Part shown: positions 1-7,273 of the stretch, one piece after another
Layout of the letters: each line of letters starts with the position of its first letter
How positions within the stretch are numbered: the stretch's first letter is position 1
NCBI GenBank assembly: GCA_964580655.1
Contig: CAZOMR010000136.1
Span: forward strand, 1 to 8,961
Direction: 5' to 3'
From: CAZOMR01 sp964580655
GTDB lineage: Bacteria > RBG-13-61-14 > CAZOMR01
Length of the DNA stretch: 8,961 bases
Program-made: the position numbers and the translations under genes
The notes under the pieces: model-generated
The model's database searches: none
Told to the model about the DNA's origin: nothing
Seen by the model: the letters and a program-made list of their open reading frames with translations, nothing else

Positions 1-53
1 GCAGCGCCTCTACGGCCGAGAATGAAAAAAGTCACCATTTATGTCGCACACCC

Positions 54-1157
54 GTGCCCTCGCCGTTACCGCCACGTCCACCTATTGACTGGACATCGAA
101 GTTGCGCGGCAAGTTCGACCAGGCCCTATTGTCACTGGGACGGCTGGACAGCATCTCGACACTGTTGCCGGACACATCGCTGTTTCTTTACATGTACGTC
201 CGCAAAGAGGCGGTGCTCTCCTCCATGATCGAAGGGACTCAGTCGTCCCTTTCGGACCTGCTGTTGTTCGAACTCGATCAGGAGCCTGGGGTTCCTCTTG
301 ACGATGTGCGGGAAGTCAGCAACTATGTCGCGGCCCTGGACCATGGCCTGCGACTCCTTGCGGGAGGACTGCCCTTATCGCTGCGCCTGTTCCGAGAAGT
401 CCATGGCGTTCTGCTGGCCAAAGGCAGGGGCAGCAACAAAACCCCTGGCCAATTCAGACGCAGCCAGAACTGGATTGGCGGAACCCGGCCCGGTAATGCT
501 GCCTTTGTTCCGCCCCCCGCCGACAAAGTGCTGGATTGCATGAGTTCGCTCGAGCTTTTCCTTCACGATAAGCCCGAACCGACGCCAGTTCTGCTTAAAG
601 CGGCCTTGGCCCATGTACAATTCGAAACGATTCACCCGTTCCTTGACGGTAATGGCCGTCTGGGCCGTCTATTAATTACGTTGCTATTATGCGGGCAGAA
701 GGTACTCAGCGAGCCGATGCTGTATCTAAGCCTCCATTTCAAAACGCATCGCCAGTATTATTACGAGTTGCTGAATAATGTGCGCCTTGCCGGTGACTGG
801 GAAAGATGGCTTGATTTCTTCGCTGAGGCGGTCATTGAAACCGCGACCCAGGCGGTGGAAACAGCACAGCAACTTATCGATCTATCCAATCAGGACCGAG
901 ATAAAATCAGCGGACTAGGCCGGGCGGCAGCGTCCGCCTTGAGCGTGCACAGGGCGATGATGGAACATCCCATCGCCACCTCGGGTTCGTTGGCGGACAA
1001 AACGGGAATCACCCCTGCCACGGTGAACAAGGCGCTTGGTCACCTTACGCGTCTCGGCATAGTAAAGGAGCTTACCGCGCAGAAGCGCAACCGGATTTTC
1101 AGCTACTCCGGTTATGTGGAGATTTTGAGCCAGGGCACAGAACCTCCTGAAATGTAA
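54..1157 (+). CDS. Fic family protein (class II AMP-transferase) with C-terminal winged helix
   Basis: Fic enzymes transfer AMP from ATP to hydroxyl side chains of target proteins and often control toxin-like or housekeeping activities in the cytoplasm. The order seen here is a Fic N-terminal helical region, then an inhibitory motif S56-x3-E60-G61 (SSMIEG), which places the autoinhibitory helix before the Fic core as in class II. A GQFRRSQNWIGG segment near residues 132-143 is the usual target-docking flap. The catalytic motif HPFLDGNGRLGR at 194-205 contains His194 and both arginines, so the enzyme looks active. Residues about 294-350 form a winged-helix domain, common in this family. The GTG at 54 is only the first start codon visible in frame: it has no ribosome binding site, and the frame stays open to the window edge. 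The true start is therefore either outside the window or at ATG 22 after a one-base shift. Length and domain order are otherwise normal. The protein target is unknown. Confidence 0.9.
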   Translation: MPSPLPPRPPIDWTSKLRGKFDQALLSLGRLDSISTLLPDTSLFLYMYVRKEAVLSSMIEGTQSSLSDLLLFELDQEPGVPLDDVREVSNYVAALDHGLRLLAGGLPLSLRLFREVHGVLLAKGRGSNKTPGQFRRSQNWIGGTRPGNAAFVPPPADKVLDCMSSLELFLHDKPEPTPVLLKAALAHVQFETIHPFLDGNGRLGRLLITLLLCGQKVLSEPMLYLSLHFKTHRQYYYELLNNVRLAGDWERWLDFFAEAVIETATQAVETAQQLIDLSNQDRDKISGLGRAAASALSVHRAMMEHPIATSGSLADKTGITPATVNKALGHLTRLGIVKELTAQKRNRIFSYSGYVEILSQGTEPPEM

Positions 1158-1383
1158 GTTGACAGATTTCCTTCTCTTAAATCTCAAGACTTTACAAGAC
1201 ACGGTTTAATACAGGCACGGACGAGGTCTCGTGGTATCAAATGATTATTACTTAGCTACTGATTCAGTTCCTCCACCAGGAAAATCAGGCGCTTACGAGA
1301 GTGAGTGCCTTTCTTCTTTCATCCATTGCCACCTTCCTGCTCCACAGGATTTATCACCGGGCGTGCGACATAAAGGCGGGTTC
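1158..1383. other. Gene-free stretch between convergent genes
   Basis: This stretch lies between the stop codons of the Fic gene and the YfhO-like gene. I see no convincing gene in it. A GTG-started frame from 1231 runs on into the opposite-strand gene and has no family features. A weak interrupted hairpin at 1261-1286 and a short palindrome at 1221-1232 (ACGAG/CTCGT) are present, but neither has a T-tract, so no terminator can be called on either strand. Confidence 0.5.
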
Positions 1384-3708
1384 TTAGCCGGTCATCTGTT
1401 CACGGGATTCCTTCATCCAACCCTTACGGATCAGGTGCACGAGAATCAGAAAAGCCCAGAAAGCACATGCGCTGAGTGTAGCAAAAAGGCCGAGCCCGAA
1501 CTCAACAGGCTTGTAAAGAAGTCGCAGAGAATGATCCCCTCCGGGAATCAGGATGCCCATGAAGGCGTAATCCGCGTAATAGATCGGAACCTCCAGTCCG
1601 TCCAACTCGGCACGCCAGCCAGGAAAGCGCGTCTCAGTTATCAGTAAGAGGTGTCGGGACCTGGCCTTTTCCTCCTTGTCCAGCTTGACCCCTTGAATCT
1701 GGAATTCCCACAGACCGGGCCTTGATTTTATCACGAAGAGTTCCGGCAGGGCTTCAGAGGATGGAGGAGAGAGGGATGGTGAGAAGAAATCTCCTTCAAG
1801 CACTGCCTGCCGGGAGTAGGTCAGTTGTCCCGGCTTCATCATCTCCAGGGCCTTTTCCGGATCAGAGGCTAATTCCACCTCATTGACGAAAAAAGCCCGC
1901 GGCAGAACACCCTGATTTTGATAAACAAAGAGTTGTTCTTCTTTTCCGGTCAAGCTTAGACCCTTGACCGGAGGGAGTTGCATCCAGTGTGAAAAGATCA
2001 CCCCGACATTCATAAGCGAAAGCAAAGGCAGGTTCTCCGATGTGATGTCCCCTTCTTCTGCTGTTTTATTATTGTCAAATCCCTTGAGCTTTCCGGCATC
2101 ATTGAACTCTACATAACCAGGGCAGGCCAGATTGATCAGGCGGGCTATGCGGGTGGGAGGAACACGCCAGTATCCGAGCGGCGAGTGCGTTCCTGGAAGG
2201 AATGGGTCCAGACGCATTCCGATCAAAGGATTGACCTGGTTGTCGTGAAAAGATAATCGGCTCACGGTCCAGAAGCGACTCTGATGAGGGCTTTTAAGAA
2301 CCTGCCTGGCCACAGGGTGAATGTCGAACTGCTCTGCCGGAGCGCATGGCCGCTCCCTGATTGAAAGCACGACCACATCCAGGATAACAAATGCCACTAG
2401 CCAGAGGCTGAAGATGGCCCTTCTGTATTCTGGAACATCCCTGATGACAAGAATCAGGCCGATAACCCCGAGTGCTCCGAGCAGGATTCCGCGCACTCGG
2501 CCATCGAGATGAATTAATGCCGGCATAAGGAGTAAGGCGATAAGGCAGGGTAGTAAGAAATGTCGCCTTGTCTCCGAGGTTCTCGTGATCGCCGCATCCA
2601 CTCCGAGGGCGACAATGGCCGCGATTAACATCCAGGCGGGGATCAGCACCGACTGCTGGAGCACGGCTTTATTCAAGATAGGCACACGGTAAGCAAGGGC
2701 CATGAATGGAGGCCAGTTGATGGAATACATCAGGATCACTGCCATGCCAACAACTATCGGGATGGCGCTTCGCCCCTGCTTGAGCAAGCCGTATCCAGCC
2801 AGCCAGAAAACACTTAAGCCCACATAAATATGCTGGAACGGAAACGGAAGGCCGGGTACTTTAGAAACAGGGTAAAGGGCCAAAATCAGCATATTCAAAG
2901 ATTGTTGATTCTTGATGAAATAATCAAAGGTAACCCCGTATGCTCGCAGGCTGTGCGATGAGTAGGCGACCAGGTTGATCAATGGCCAGAAAGCAAAAAC
3001 AAAGTAAAAGATAATGATGGTGCTTACAAGGAAGAATCTTTTCCACTTATCCCCGCGAGGGCTCAAAAACCATGTGGTGATCGCCAGGAAAGCTGAGACA
3101 TAGAGGATCGCCTCCATATCCTCAAACCAGAGCCCTCCCAACATCATGCCCAGGACATAGCGAAACCGTGGCCGATCCCTGCTGATCCCGACCATGCCCC
3201 AGGCCATGGGTGCAAACACGAAACAGCGCGTGGCCATCGCATAAGACGAATAGATCGAATAACCTGCCCCTCCAACGCTTGCCAGCATCCCGACCAGCGC
3301 CGCTGTTGGCGAGCAGGAAAGTTTACGCAGGGCATAGTAAGCGAAGACGCCAGCCAGGCTGTATCCGACTATATTTTCGAGATATACCGCATGGACATAG
3401 CTTAAGTGAGCCAGGAGATAAAAAGGAAGGTAATAGATATTTATTGCCGCATAACCGTGGTATGGAAAGCCGCAGAAAATATGCGGCGCCCAGGTGGGAA
3501 ATAGACCTTCTTTGAGCATCTGCGCCGAGAAATTCCAAAATGGAAGCCACTGAAGTGAGGACTCAAAGTACCATGCGGTGGAATGAGGCAAGATAGAACC
3601 CCTGACCATGGGTGGAACGAACCAGATCATTACAAAGACCACCCATAGGGCCACAATCGAGCGGTCCATGACCTTTTCCGAAAGATGCAAATAACTCGAG
3701 TTTTTCAT
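1384..3708 (-). CDS. YfhO-like polytopic membrane protein (possible GT-C type glycosyltransferase)
   Basis: This 774-residue integral membrane protein resembles the bacterial YfhO family, whose members are thought to be lipid-carrier-dependent glycosyltransferases acting on the outer face of the membrane. The first membrane helix is at about 17-33. A loop follows with FPTWAPHIFCGFPYHG (about 70-85), the characteristic pattern of the first extracytoplasmic loop. Hydrophobic helices then repeat through about residue 450. A soluble region of some 290 residues follows, ending in the family's C-terminal signature FPGWRAELDG (695-704) plus VPIYYADYAF, and a final helix lies at about 739-760. Length is normal for the family. 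The ATG directly abuts the tmk stop codon (TGAATG) and has no clear ribosome binding site of its own, which suggests translation coupled to tmk. No carbohydrate gene cluster surrounds it, so the substrate cannot be guessed. The catalytic acid is not assigned. Confidence 0.8.
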   Translation of the reverse strand: MKNSSYLHLSEKVMDRSIVALWVVFVMIWFVPPMVRGSILPHSTAWYFESSLQWLPFWNFSAQMLKEGLFPTWAPHIFCGFPYHGYAAINIYYLPFYLLAHLSYVHAVYLENIVGYSLAGVFAYYALRKLSCSPTAALVGMLASVGGAGYSIYSSYAMATRCFVFAPMAWGMVGISRDRPRFRYVLGMMLGGLWFEDMEAILYVSAFLAITTWFLSPRGDKWKRFFLVSTIIIFYFVFAFWPLINLVAYSSHSLRAYGVTFDYFIKNQQSLNMLILALYPVSKVPGLPFPFQHIYVGLSVFWLAGYGLLKQGRSAIPIVVGMAVILMYSINWPPFMALAYRVPILNKAVLQQSVLIPAWMLIAAIVALGVDAAITRTSETRRHFLLPCLIALLLMPALIHLDGRVRGILLGALGVIGLILVIRDVPEYRRAIFSLWLVAFVILDVVVLSIRERPCAPAEQFDIHPVARQVLKSPHQSRFWTVSRLSFHDNQVNPLIGMRLDPFLPGTHSPLGYWRVPPTRIARLINLACPGYVEFNDAGKLKGFDNNKTAEEGDITSENLPLLSLMNVGVIFSHWMQLPPVKGLSLTGKEEQLFVYQNQGVLPRAFFVNEVELASDPEKALEMMKPGQLTYSRQAVLEGDFFSPSLSPPSSEALPELFVIKSRPGLWEFQIQGVKLDKEEKARSRHLLLITETRFPGWRAELDGLEVPIYYADYAFMGILIPGGDHSLRLLYKPVEFGLGLFATLSACAFWAFLILVHLIRKGWMKESREQMTG

Positions 3709-4341
3709 TCAGGTGGAGTGGGTGCGGAGAAAAATCGAGACCTCTTTTATGATGGTCTTGTGGACTTCCTCTATACCCCGAGCTCCATCAATGACGATGA
3801 TGGCGTGCTCGGAATAAAGCTCGCGCACACGCCTGAGATATAACTCGCGGATTTTCTTCTGTGTCCCGATTTCCTCAAAGAGTTCGGGCCAGAGGTATCG
3901 TTCTCTCACCCGCTTCATTGATACCTCCGGCTCAAGGTCGAGCAGAAGGGTCAGGTCCGGAGGCCTGGCCTCGCGGTTGATCACCTCCACCCACTCCGGG
4001 TCGCATTCCGCGGACTGGTAAGCAAGGCTGGAAAGCAGGTACCTGTCCGAAACCACATGCACACCCTCGCTCAGCTTTGGCTCGACCTCCCTTGCAAGAT
4101 GGTCGAGCCGGTCTGCGGCGAAAAGCAGGGCCAGGGTATGTGTCCCGAGGTGCCTATTCGGCAGGTCAACCCTGGCGGTAAGATAGTCCCGGATAATGGA
4201 CCCGATCCTTTCCGCCGAAGGCTCCATGGTCAGGTGCACATCCATACCCTGATCCCGCATCCACTCCGCCAGCTTTACGGCCTGCGTGGTGGTGCCGGAA
4301 CCATCAATCCCCTCAAGAACAATGAACTTTCCCTCTTCCAT
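3709..4341 (-). CDS. tmk: dTMP kinase (thymidylate kinase) with atypical P-loop
   Basis: This enzyme phosphorylates dTMP to dTDP with ATP in the cytoplasm, an essential step toward dTTP. At 210 residues it has the usual length. Recognisable elements are the N-terminal FIVLEGIDGSG P-loop region (6-16), a shortened TMEPSAERIG segment (38-47) in place of the usual REPGGT-type motif, LLFAADRLDHL (72-82), and the DRY-type motif with SSLAYQ (99-109), which binds the nucleotide. A lid region with several Arg and Lys residues spans about 144-172. The oddity is in the Walker A motif: it reads GIDGSGTTTQ, with Thr17 where GxxGxGK[ST] has its lysine. The rest of the protein is well preserved, so this looks like a natural variant and not decay. 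An AGGA sequence lies 9 nt before the ATG. The gene follows thiD after a 55-bp gap and abuts the YfhO-like gene, consistent with one transcript. Confidence 0.92.
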   Translation of the reverse strand: MEEGKFIVLEGIDGSGTTTQAVKLAEWMRDQGMDVHLTMEPSAERIGSIIRDYLTARVDLPNRHLGTHTLALLFAADRLDHLAREVEPKLSEGVHVVSDRYLLSSLAYQSAECDPEWVEVINREARPPDLTLLLDLEPEVSMKRVRERYLWPELFEEIGTQKKIRELYLRRVRELYSEHAIIVIDGARGIEEVHKTIIKEVSIFLRTHST

Positions 4342-4396
4342 TCGCTTTTTATCCTACTTGATATTCAAGGCCCTCGCAACTTTGCTCAAGCCGGTT

Positions 4397-5173
4397 TCAG
4401 GAAAAGTCTGGAAAAATAATTCTCGCCCTGCCCTTTCCGGGAAATGCAGAATTCAAAAGCCCATGGAGATAAGCCCTTGCGTTCTTGACCGCGCTTTCTA
4501 TTCCTTCTCCCCTGGCCAGCCGCGCGGCTATACATGCGGAAAGCGCACAGCCCGTGCCGTGGAACTCCCCTGGAATCCTTGGCAAGGACCACTCCTCGGT
4601 CTTCCCCTGATAAGAAAAAATATCAGCCGCCTCATCGGCCAGGTGCCCGCCCTTTACCAGGACTGCGCGGACACCGGTCTCGCATAAAATCTCTGCGGCA
4701 CGGATCATGTCCTCGGTGGTCCTCACCCTGATTCCAGCCAGGACAGAGGCCTCAGCCAGGTTCGGCGTTATGAGTGATGACCGTGGAAGGAGGAGTTCAC
4801 GGATGGCATCTTCTGTTCCCGGCTCGATCAGACTCTGACCGGATGAAGCGGCCATTACCGGGTCCAGCACCACAGGGACACCGGGCATTCTCTCTAAAAA
4901 CAGCGCAATTGCTTCCGCATGTCTGGCTGTGGCTACAACCCCGATCTTGATTGCCTGGAGGGGGATATCGCCGGCCAACTCATCCAGAATCCTCTCAAAT
5001 ACCCGGATAGAATTGGGATGCACCTCCTTTAAGCCGCGAGTGGTCTGCACGGTGAACGCTGTTATTGCGCTGAGCCCGAACACCCTCTGTGCGGTAAAGA
5101 CCTTGAGGTCCATCTCCACACCGGCTCCCCCCGATGGGTCCGAGGCCGCTATTGTCAGGGCACACAGATTCAT
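4397..5173 (-). CDS. thiD: Bifunctional hydroxymethylpyrimidine kinase / phosphomethylpyrimidine kinase
   Basis: ThiD is a ribokinase-fold enzyme of thiamine synthesis that phosphorylates HMP and then HMP-P to HMP-PP, the pyrimidine half of thiamine phosphate. The 258-residue length is typical. Visible motifs are TIAASDPSGGAG (7-18) with following DLK (22-24), substrate-side VQTTRG (42-47), LDPVM (103-107), ITPNLAEA (135-142), KGGH (174-177) and the anion-hole/catalytic motif HGTGC (205-209) with Cys209. One small departure is IKIGVV at about 75-80, where many homologues have KIGM; this may slightly change the pyrimidine pocket. The gene is probably first in the leftward thiD-tmk-yfhO-like unit. 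The leader shows no TPP riboswitch signature and no convincing promoter, and the ribosome binding site is weak (AAGAG just before the ATG). No other thiamine genes are present in the window. Confidence 0.93.
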   Translation of the reverse strand: MNLCALTIAASDPSGGAGVEMDLKVFTAQRVFGLSAITAFTVQTTRGLKEVHPNSIRVFERILDELAGDIPLQAIKIGVVATARHAEAIALFLERMPGVPVVLDPVMAASSGQSLIEPGTEDAIRELLLPRSSLITPNLAEASVLAGIRVRTTEDMIRAAEILCETGVRAVLVKGGHLADEAADIFSYQGKTEEWSLPRIPGEFHGTGCALSACIAARLARGEGIESAVKNARAYLHGLLNSAFPGKGRARIIFPDFS

Positions 5174-5226
5174 GCTCTTAAACTATCAGAAATCCTTTTG
5201 CTTTGGCAAGGATGCCTGCATTTTCC

Positions 5227-5255
5227 TTGACACATAATCTCAACTTGAATATCCT
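5227..5255 (+). promoter_or_regulatory. Sigma-70-type promoter for the DUF4230-like pair
   Basis: A perfect -35 box TTGACA (5227-5232) is followed after 17 bp by TATCCT (5250-5255), a four-of-six match to TATAAT. It sits in the 121-bp divergent gap between thiD and the rightward gene, 39 bp before the ATG at 5295. The match is by consensus only. Confidence 0.5.
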
Positions 5256-5294
5256 GTAACCCGTGTTGATTGAAACCCGGGGCAAGATTCAAAA

Positions 5295-5870
5295 ATGACA
5301 AAACGGCTGATAAAATTATGCCTGTTATTGATTGTGATGCTTGTAATCACATACGCATATATCGGCATATCTATCTTGAGGCATAAGCGTAGCGAAAATA
5401 ATTTGAGGCAGAAGATAGATGTTGTCCTGAAGGGAAAGTATCCCTCGGCAGAGCTTGTGACCGGCGTAGGCATATACCAGGTCTTGAAATATCACCGTGA
5501 TGACATAGAAAGGGGGTATCCTGTTCTCATTCGCGGAGTTGTAAAGATGGGCATTGACCTGAAGGAGTTGAGGGTTGATTATCAGCCGGGCCAGGTGATC
5601 ATTTATTATCCTGGGGTAAGGATGATTTCCATTGAGGTCTTGAATCTTGTAGATGTATCAGGGAAATGGATAGAGACGGATTTTTACAATGATGTGCACG
5701 CGAAGAAGCGGTTATATCTAAGGGAAGAGGCCATGCGGAAAGGGTTGGCTCAGAAGGCGGAGAGGAGCTTACAAAACGAGATAAGATATTTCACCAGCGA
5801 GCTTGCGCCGGATAGCTTAGTGGTACTGAAAAGCAAAGAGTCGCTCAGGGGCAAGGTGGAAGAGCTATGA
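5295..5870 (+). CDS. DUF4230-like single-pass membrane protein
   Basis: The product has 191 residues with one N-terminal transmembrane helix (about 6-28) and a short basic cytoplasmic tip (MTKR), so the rest is most likely outside the cytoplasmic membrane. The body resembles the DUF4230 pattern: a beta-rich stretch with VLIRGVVKMGIDLKELRVDY (77-96) and a strand-turn VIIYYPGVRMIS (101-112), then a charged helical tail (about 135-170) rich in Arg, Lys and Glu. The function of DUF4230 proteins is not established. The family call rests on remembered pattern similarity, not on an alignment. The gene is first in a two-gene unit and overlaps the next by ATGA. Its ribosome binding site is poor (GGGGCAAG some distance upstream), but no better in-frame start is visible because the membrane helix begins right after this ATG. 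Confidence 0.65.
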   Translation: MTKRLIKLCLLLIVMLVITYAYIGISILRHKRSENNLRQKIDVVLKGKYPSAELVTGVGIYQVLKYHRDDIERGYPVLIRGVVKMGIDLKELRVDYQPGQVIIYYPGVRMISIEVLNLVDVSGKWIETDFYNDVHAKKRLYLREEAMRKGLAQKAERSLQNEIRYFTSELAPDSLVVLKSKESLRGKVEEL

Positions 5871-6496
5871 CAAGACCGAAGCTCAGATTTATCTTGCTTA
5901 TATTATTATTGCTTTCCCTGGTTTTAGCAGGAGCATATTTCTATTACAGCAATAAGACTATTATATCTAATGCGATAGAAAGCCCTCTGGAAAAAATCCT
6001 GGCGCCCGGGTCAGAGAATTTAACTTGTCAGGATGAGCTTTCCCGATCCATTGAGCTTGCCGCACACCTTATTACAATCCGCTATCGCACATCAACCTTT
6101 AGCTGTCTTGATAGAGAATACTCCAGGCTTCCGTGGGGTCTGTGGAAGGGCGAGGCCATAATGTGCTGGACACTTGAAGCGGATGTTACCGCGGGCTTCA
6201 GGACCTCTGATCTAAACATCCTGCCCGAACCTTCCGGAGGCTTTGTGATCAGGGCAAAGCATCCAGGGATCCTGGGCGTGGACAATAAGTCGTCAAGATT
6301 GATATATACCCAGGCCGGCGAAAGATTTGACCGGAGCGAACATGATATATTCCCGGACCTGAACAAGAAACTGAAAGCTGAAGCGCAAAACCTGGGAATC
6401 CTGGAGGATGCTAAAAAATCCTTGATATTCCTGGCCGAGAGCCTTAGTGTCAAATACGGAATACCTGTAAGAGTGGAATATATTCCCAGGGAATGA
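5867..6496 (+). CDS. Membrane-anchored DUF4230-like protein, second of pair
   Basis: The product has 209 residues with one N-terminal hydrophobic helix (about 7-27) followed by an extracytoplasmic domain. The layout repeats that of the upstream protein: a helical linker, strands around LITIRYRTSTFSC (68-80), a segment EADVTAGFRTSDLNILP (104-120) that parallels the GIDLKEL region of its neighbour, then a strand ending in P133-G134, and a C-terminal helix with a KYGIPVRVEYIP end (196-207). I read the two as diverged paralogues or partner subunits, but direct identity is low. The ATG overlaps the stop codon of the upstream gene (ATGA), and AAGGTGG lies 7 nt before it, so coupled translation is likely. 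The product has two or three unpaired-looking cysteines outside the helix. Function is unknown. Confidence 0.65.
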   Translation: MTRPKLRFILLILLLLSLVLAGAYFYYSNKTIISNAIESPLEKILAPGSENLTCQDELSRSIELAAHLITIRYRTSTFSCLDREYSRLPWGLWKGEAIMCWTLEADVTAGFRTSDLNILPEPSGGFVIRAKHPGILGVDNKSSRLIYTQAGERFDRSEHDIFPDLNKKLKAEAQNLGILEDAKKSLIFLAESLSVKYGIPVRVEYIPRE

Positions 6497-6504
6497 TCAA
6501 CCCC

Positions 6505-6528
6505 AAAAAAGGCAAGGCAAGCCTTGCC
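6505..6528 (-). terminator. Intrinsic terminator of the amrS-DUF364 unit
   Basis: The palindrome GGCAAGGC-AA-GCCTTGCC (6511-6528) gives a perfect 8-bp stem with a 2-nt loop. On the minus strand it is followed directly by six T residues (6510 down to 6505), the classic Rho-independent layout. It lies 2 bp after the DUF364 stop codon. On the plus strand the same stem is followed by CCTACTTTT, so it may also weakly end the convergent DUF4230-like transcript. Confidence 0.75.
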
Positions 6529-6533
6529 CCTAC
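6511..6533 (-). repeat. GTAGGGGC-headed palindromic repeat, copy 1
   Basis: Read on the minus strand, this element begins GTAGGGGC (6533-6526) and runs into the 8-bp-stem palindrome described as the terminator. A second element with the same 8-nt header and a different palindromic core lies at 8807-8828. The header TAG is the stop codon of the DUF364 gene. The shared header with variable palindrome suggests a dispersed REP-like family; two copies in 9 kb is the evidence. Confidence 0.5.
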
Positions 6534-7273
6534 TTTTCCATCACCACCTTTTTCACCCCCTTGACCTGTCGGAATGATGCGCCTTGTGAGATGGTGCGTA
6601 GTGCGGCTTGTATGTCCGTGACCAATGATCCAGCGATTGAGCTTATCCCGAATTCAAAAAGCACATCAGAGAGCGGCGCAGTTGGTCCGAGCACCATTAC
6701 ATACTTTCCGCTCGCAAGCTCAAGCAGTTTGTCAATTGTGTGATTTGAAAATGCGGACGCGGTTATCGCGACAACATCGGATTTCGGAATAACCTCTTCC
6801 GCGGCCTCTGCCGGAAGGTCGCCGGGCTTGGGCGCTAGCTCCAGTATCCAGCAGTTCTTGCAGACAGCTTTCAGGTCTCTGGCAAAGGGAAAGTGGCCGA
6901 TGAGTGCCAGGCTTTTTCCGCAAGCCTTTTCCGCCAGTATTTCAGACGCGTTCTTTTCTTGAAAGCGCGAGGGATCGGTTGGTATTGCGGCATTGATCGC
7001 GGCCATGCCCAGGCAGACCTCAAGCGGCCTATCGGAGAGGGCCAGTGCGGCAAGCTGATTGATGGGCTTTTCCTCAAAACCGCCCGGCTCACGGACAGGG
7101 TCTTCGCCGTGGCGGTGCTCCGCATAAACCGTGGCCAGTCCGCATCTTGCATCTACCACCACAGCCCCAAGATAGGCCCCGATCAAGACCTTCTCCGGCT
7201 TTCCTTCAATGTTTTTTTCAACGCTTACAGCTTCAATGAGTTTATCAATAATGCCCACGCTGGCCTCACTCAT
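6530..7273 (-). CDS. DUF4213/DUF364 protein (putative metal-chelation Rossmann-like domain)
   Basis: The product is 247 residues, a normal length, with two domains. The N-terminal DUF4213-like part (about 1-90) contains VLIGAYLGAVVVDARCGLA and an HRHGEDP loop with His53 and His55. The DUF364 part (about 110-240) contains the Rossmann-like strand SLALIGHFPF (121-130), VVAITASAFSNHTID (167-181), VMVLGPTAPLSDVLFEFGI (192-210) and SLVTDIQAALRTISQGASFRQ (216-236). The last two are strongly characteristic of the family. The family has been proposed to chelate heavy metals or bind an anionic ligand, but no reaction is proven. The ATG overlaps the end of amrS by 8 nt, so translation is coupled and the two products probably act together. 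The stop codon TAG belongs to the repeat at 6511-6533. Because VKGVKKVV near the end is typical of the family's C-terminus, the protein does not seem truncated. Confidence 0.88.
   Translation of the reverse strand: MSEASVGIIDKLIEAVSVEKNIEGKPEKVLIGAYLGAVVVDARCGLATVYAEHRHGEDPVREPGGFEEKPINQLAALALSDRPLEVCLGMAAINAAIPTDPSRFQEKNASEILAEKACGKSLALIGHFPFARDLKAVCKNCWILELAPKPGDLPAEAAEEVIPKSDVVAITASAFSNHTIDKLLELASGKYVMVLGPTAPLSDVLFEFGISSIAGSLVTDIQAALRTISQGASFRQVKGVKKVVMEK

Noticed and set aside
54..1157. Fic toxin-antitoxin pair
   Set aside because: The inhibitory motif lies within the same protein, so no separate antitoxin is needed, and no small partner gene is seen.
1159..1164. TTGACA box just after the Fic gene as a promoter
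   Set aside because: No acceptable -10 box follows at 15-19 bp and no rightward gene lies downstream.
1261..1286. Hairpin TTCCT/AGGAA with outer GATT/AATC as terminator for Fic
   Set aside because: The stem is short and interrupted, and no T-tract follows on either strand.
1231..1647. GTG-started plus-strand reading frame of 138 codons
   Set aside because: Two thirds of it lies antisense to the well-supported YfhO-like gene. It has no family features and no ribosome binding site.
4286..4687. Plus-strand reading frame of 133 codons bridging tmk and thiD
   Set aside because: It is the shadow of two recognised minus-strand genes and has no recognisable domain.
5174..5294. TPP riboswitch in the thiD leader
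   Set aside because: The leader lacks the conserved CTGAGA and ACCTGA-type segments and is too short and unstructured for one.
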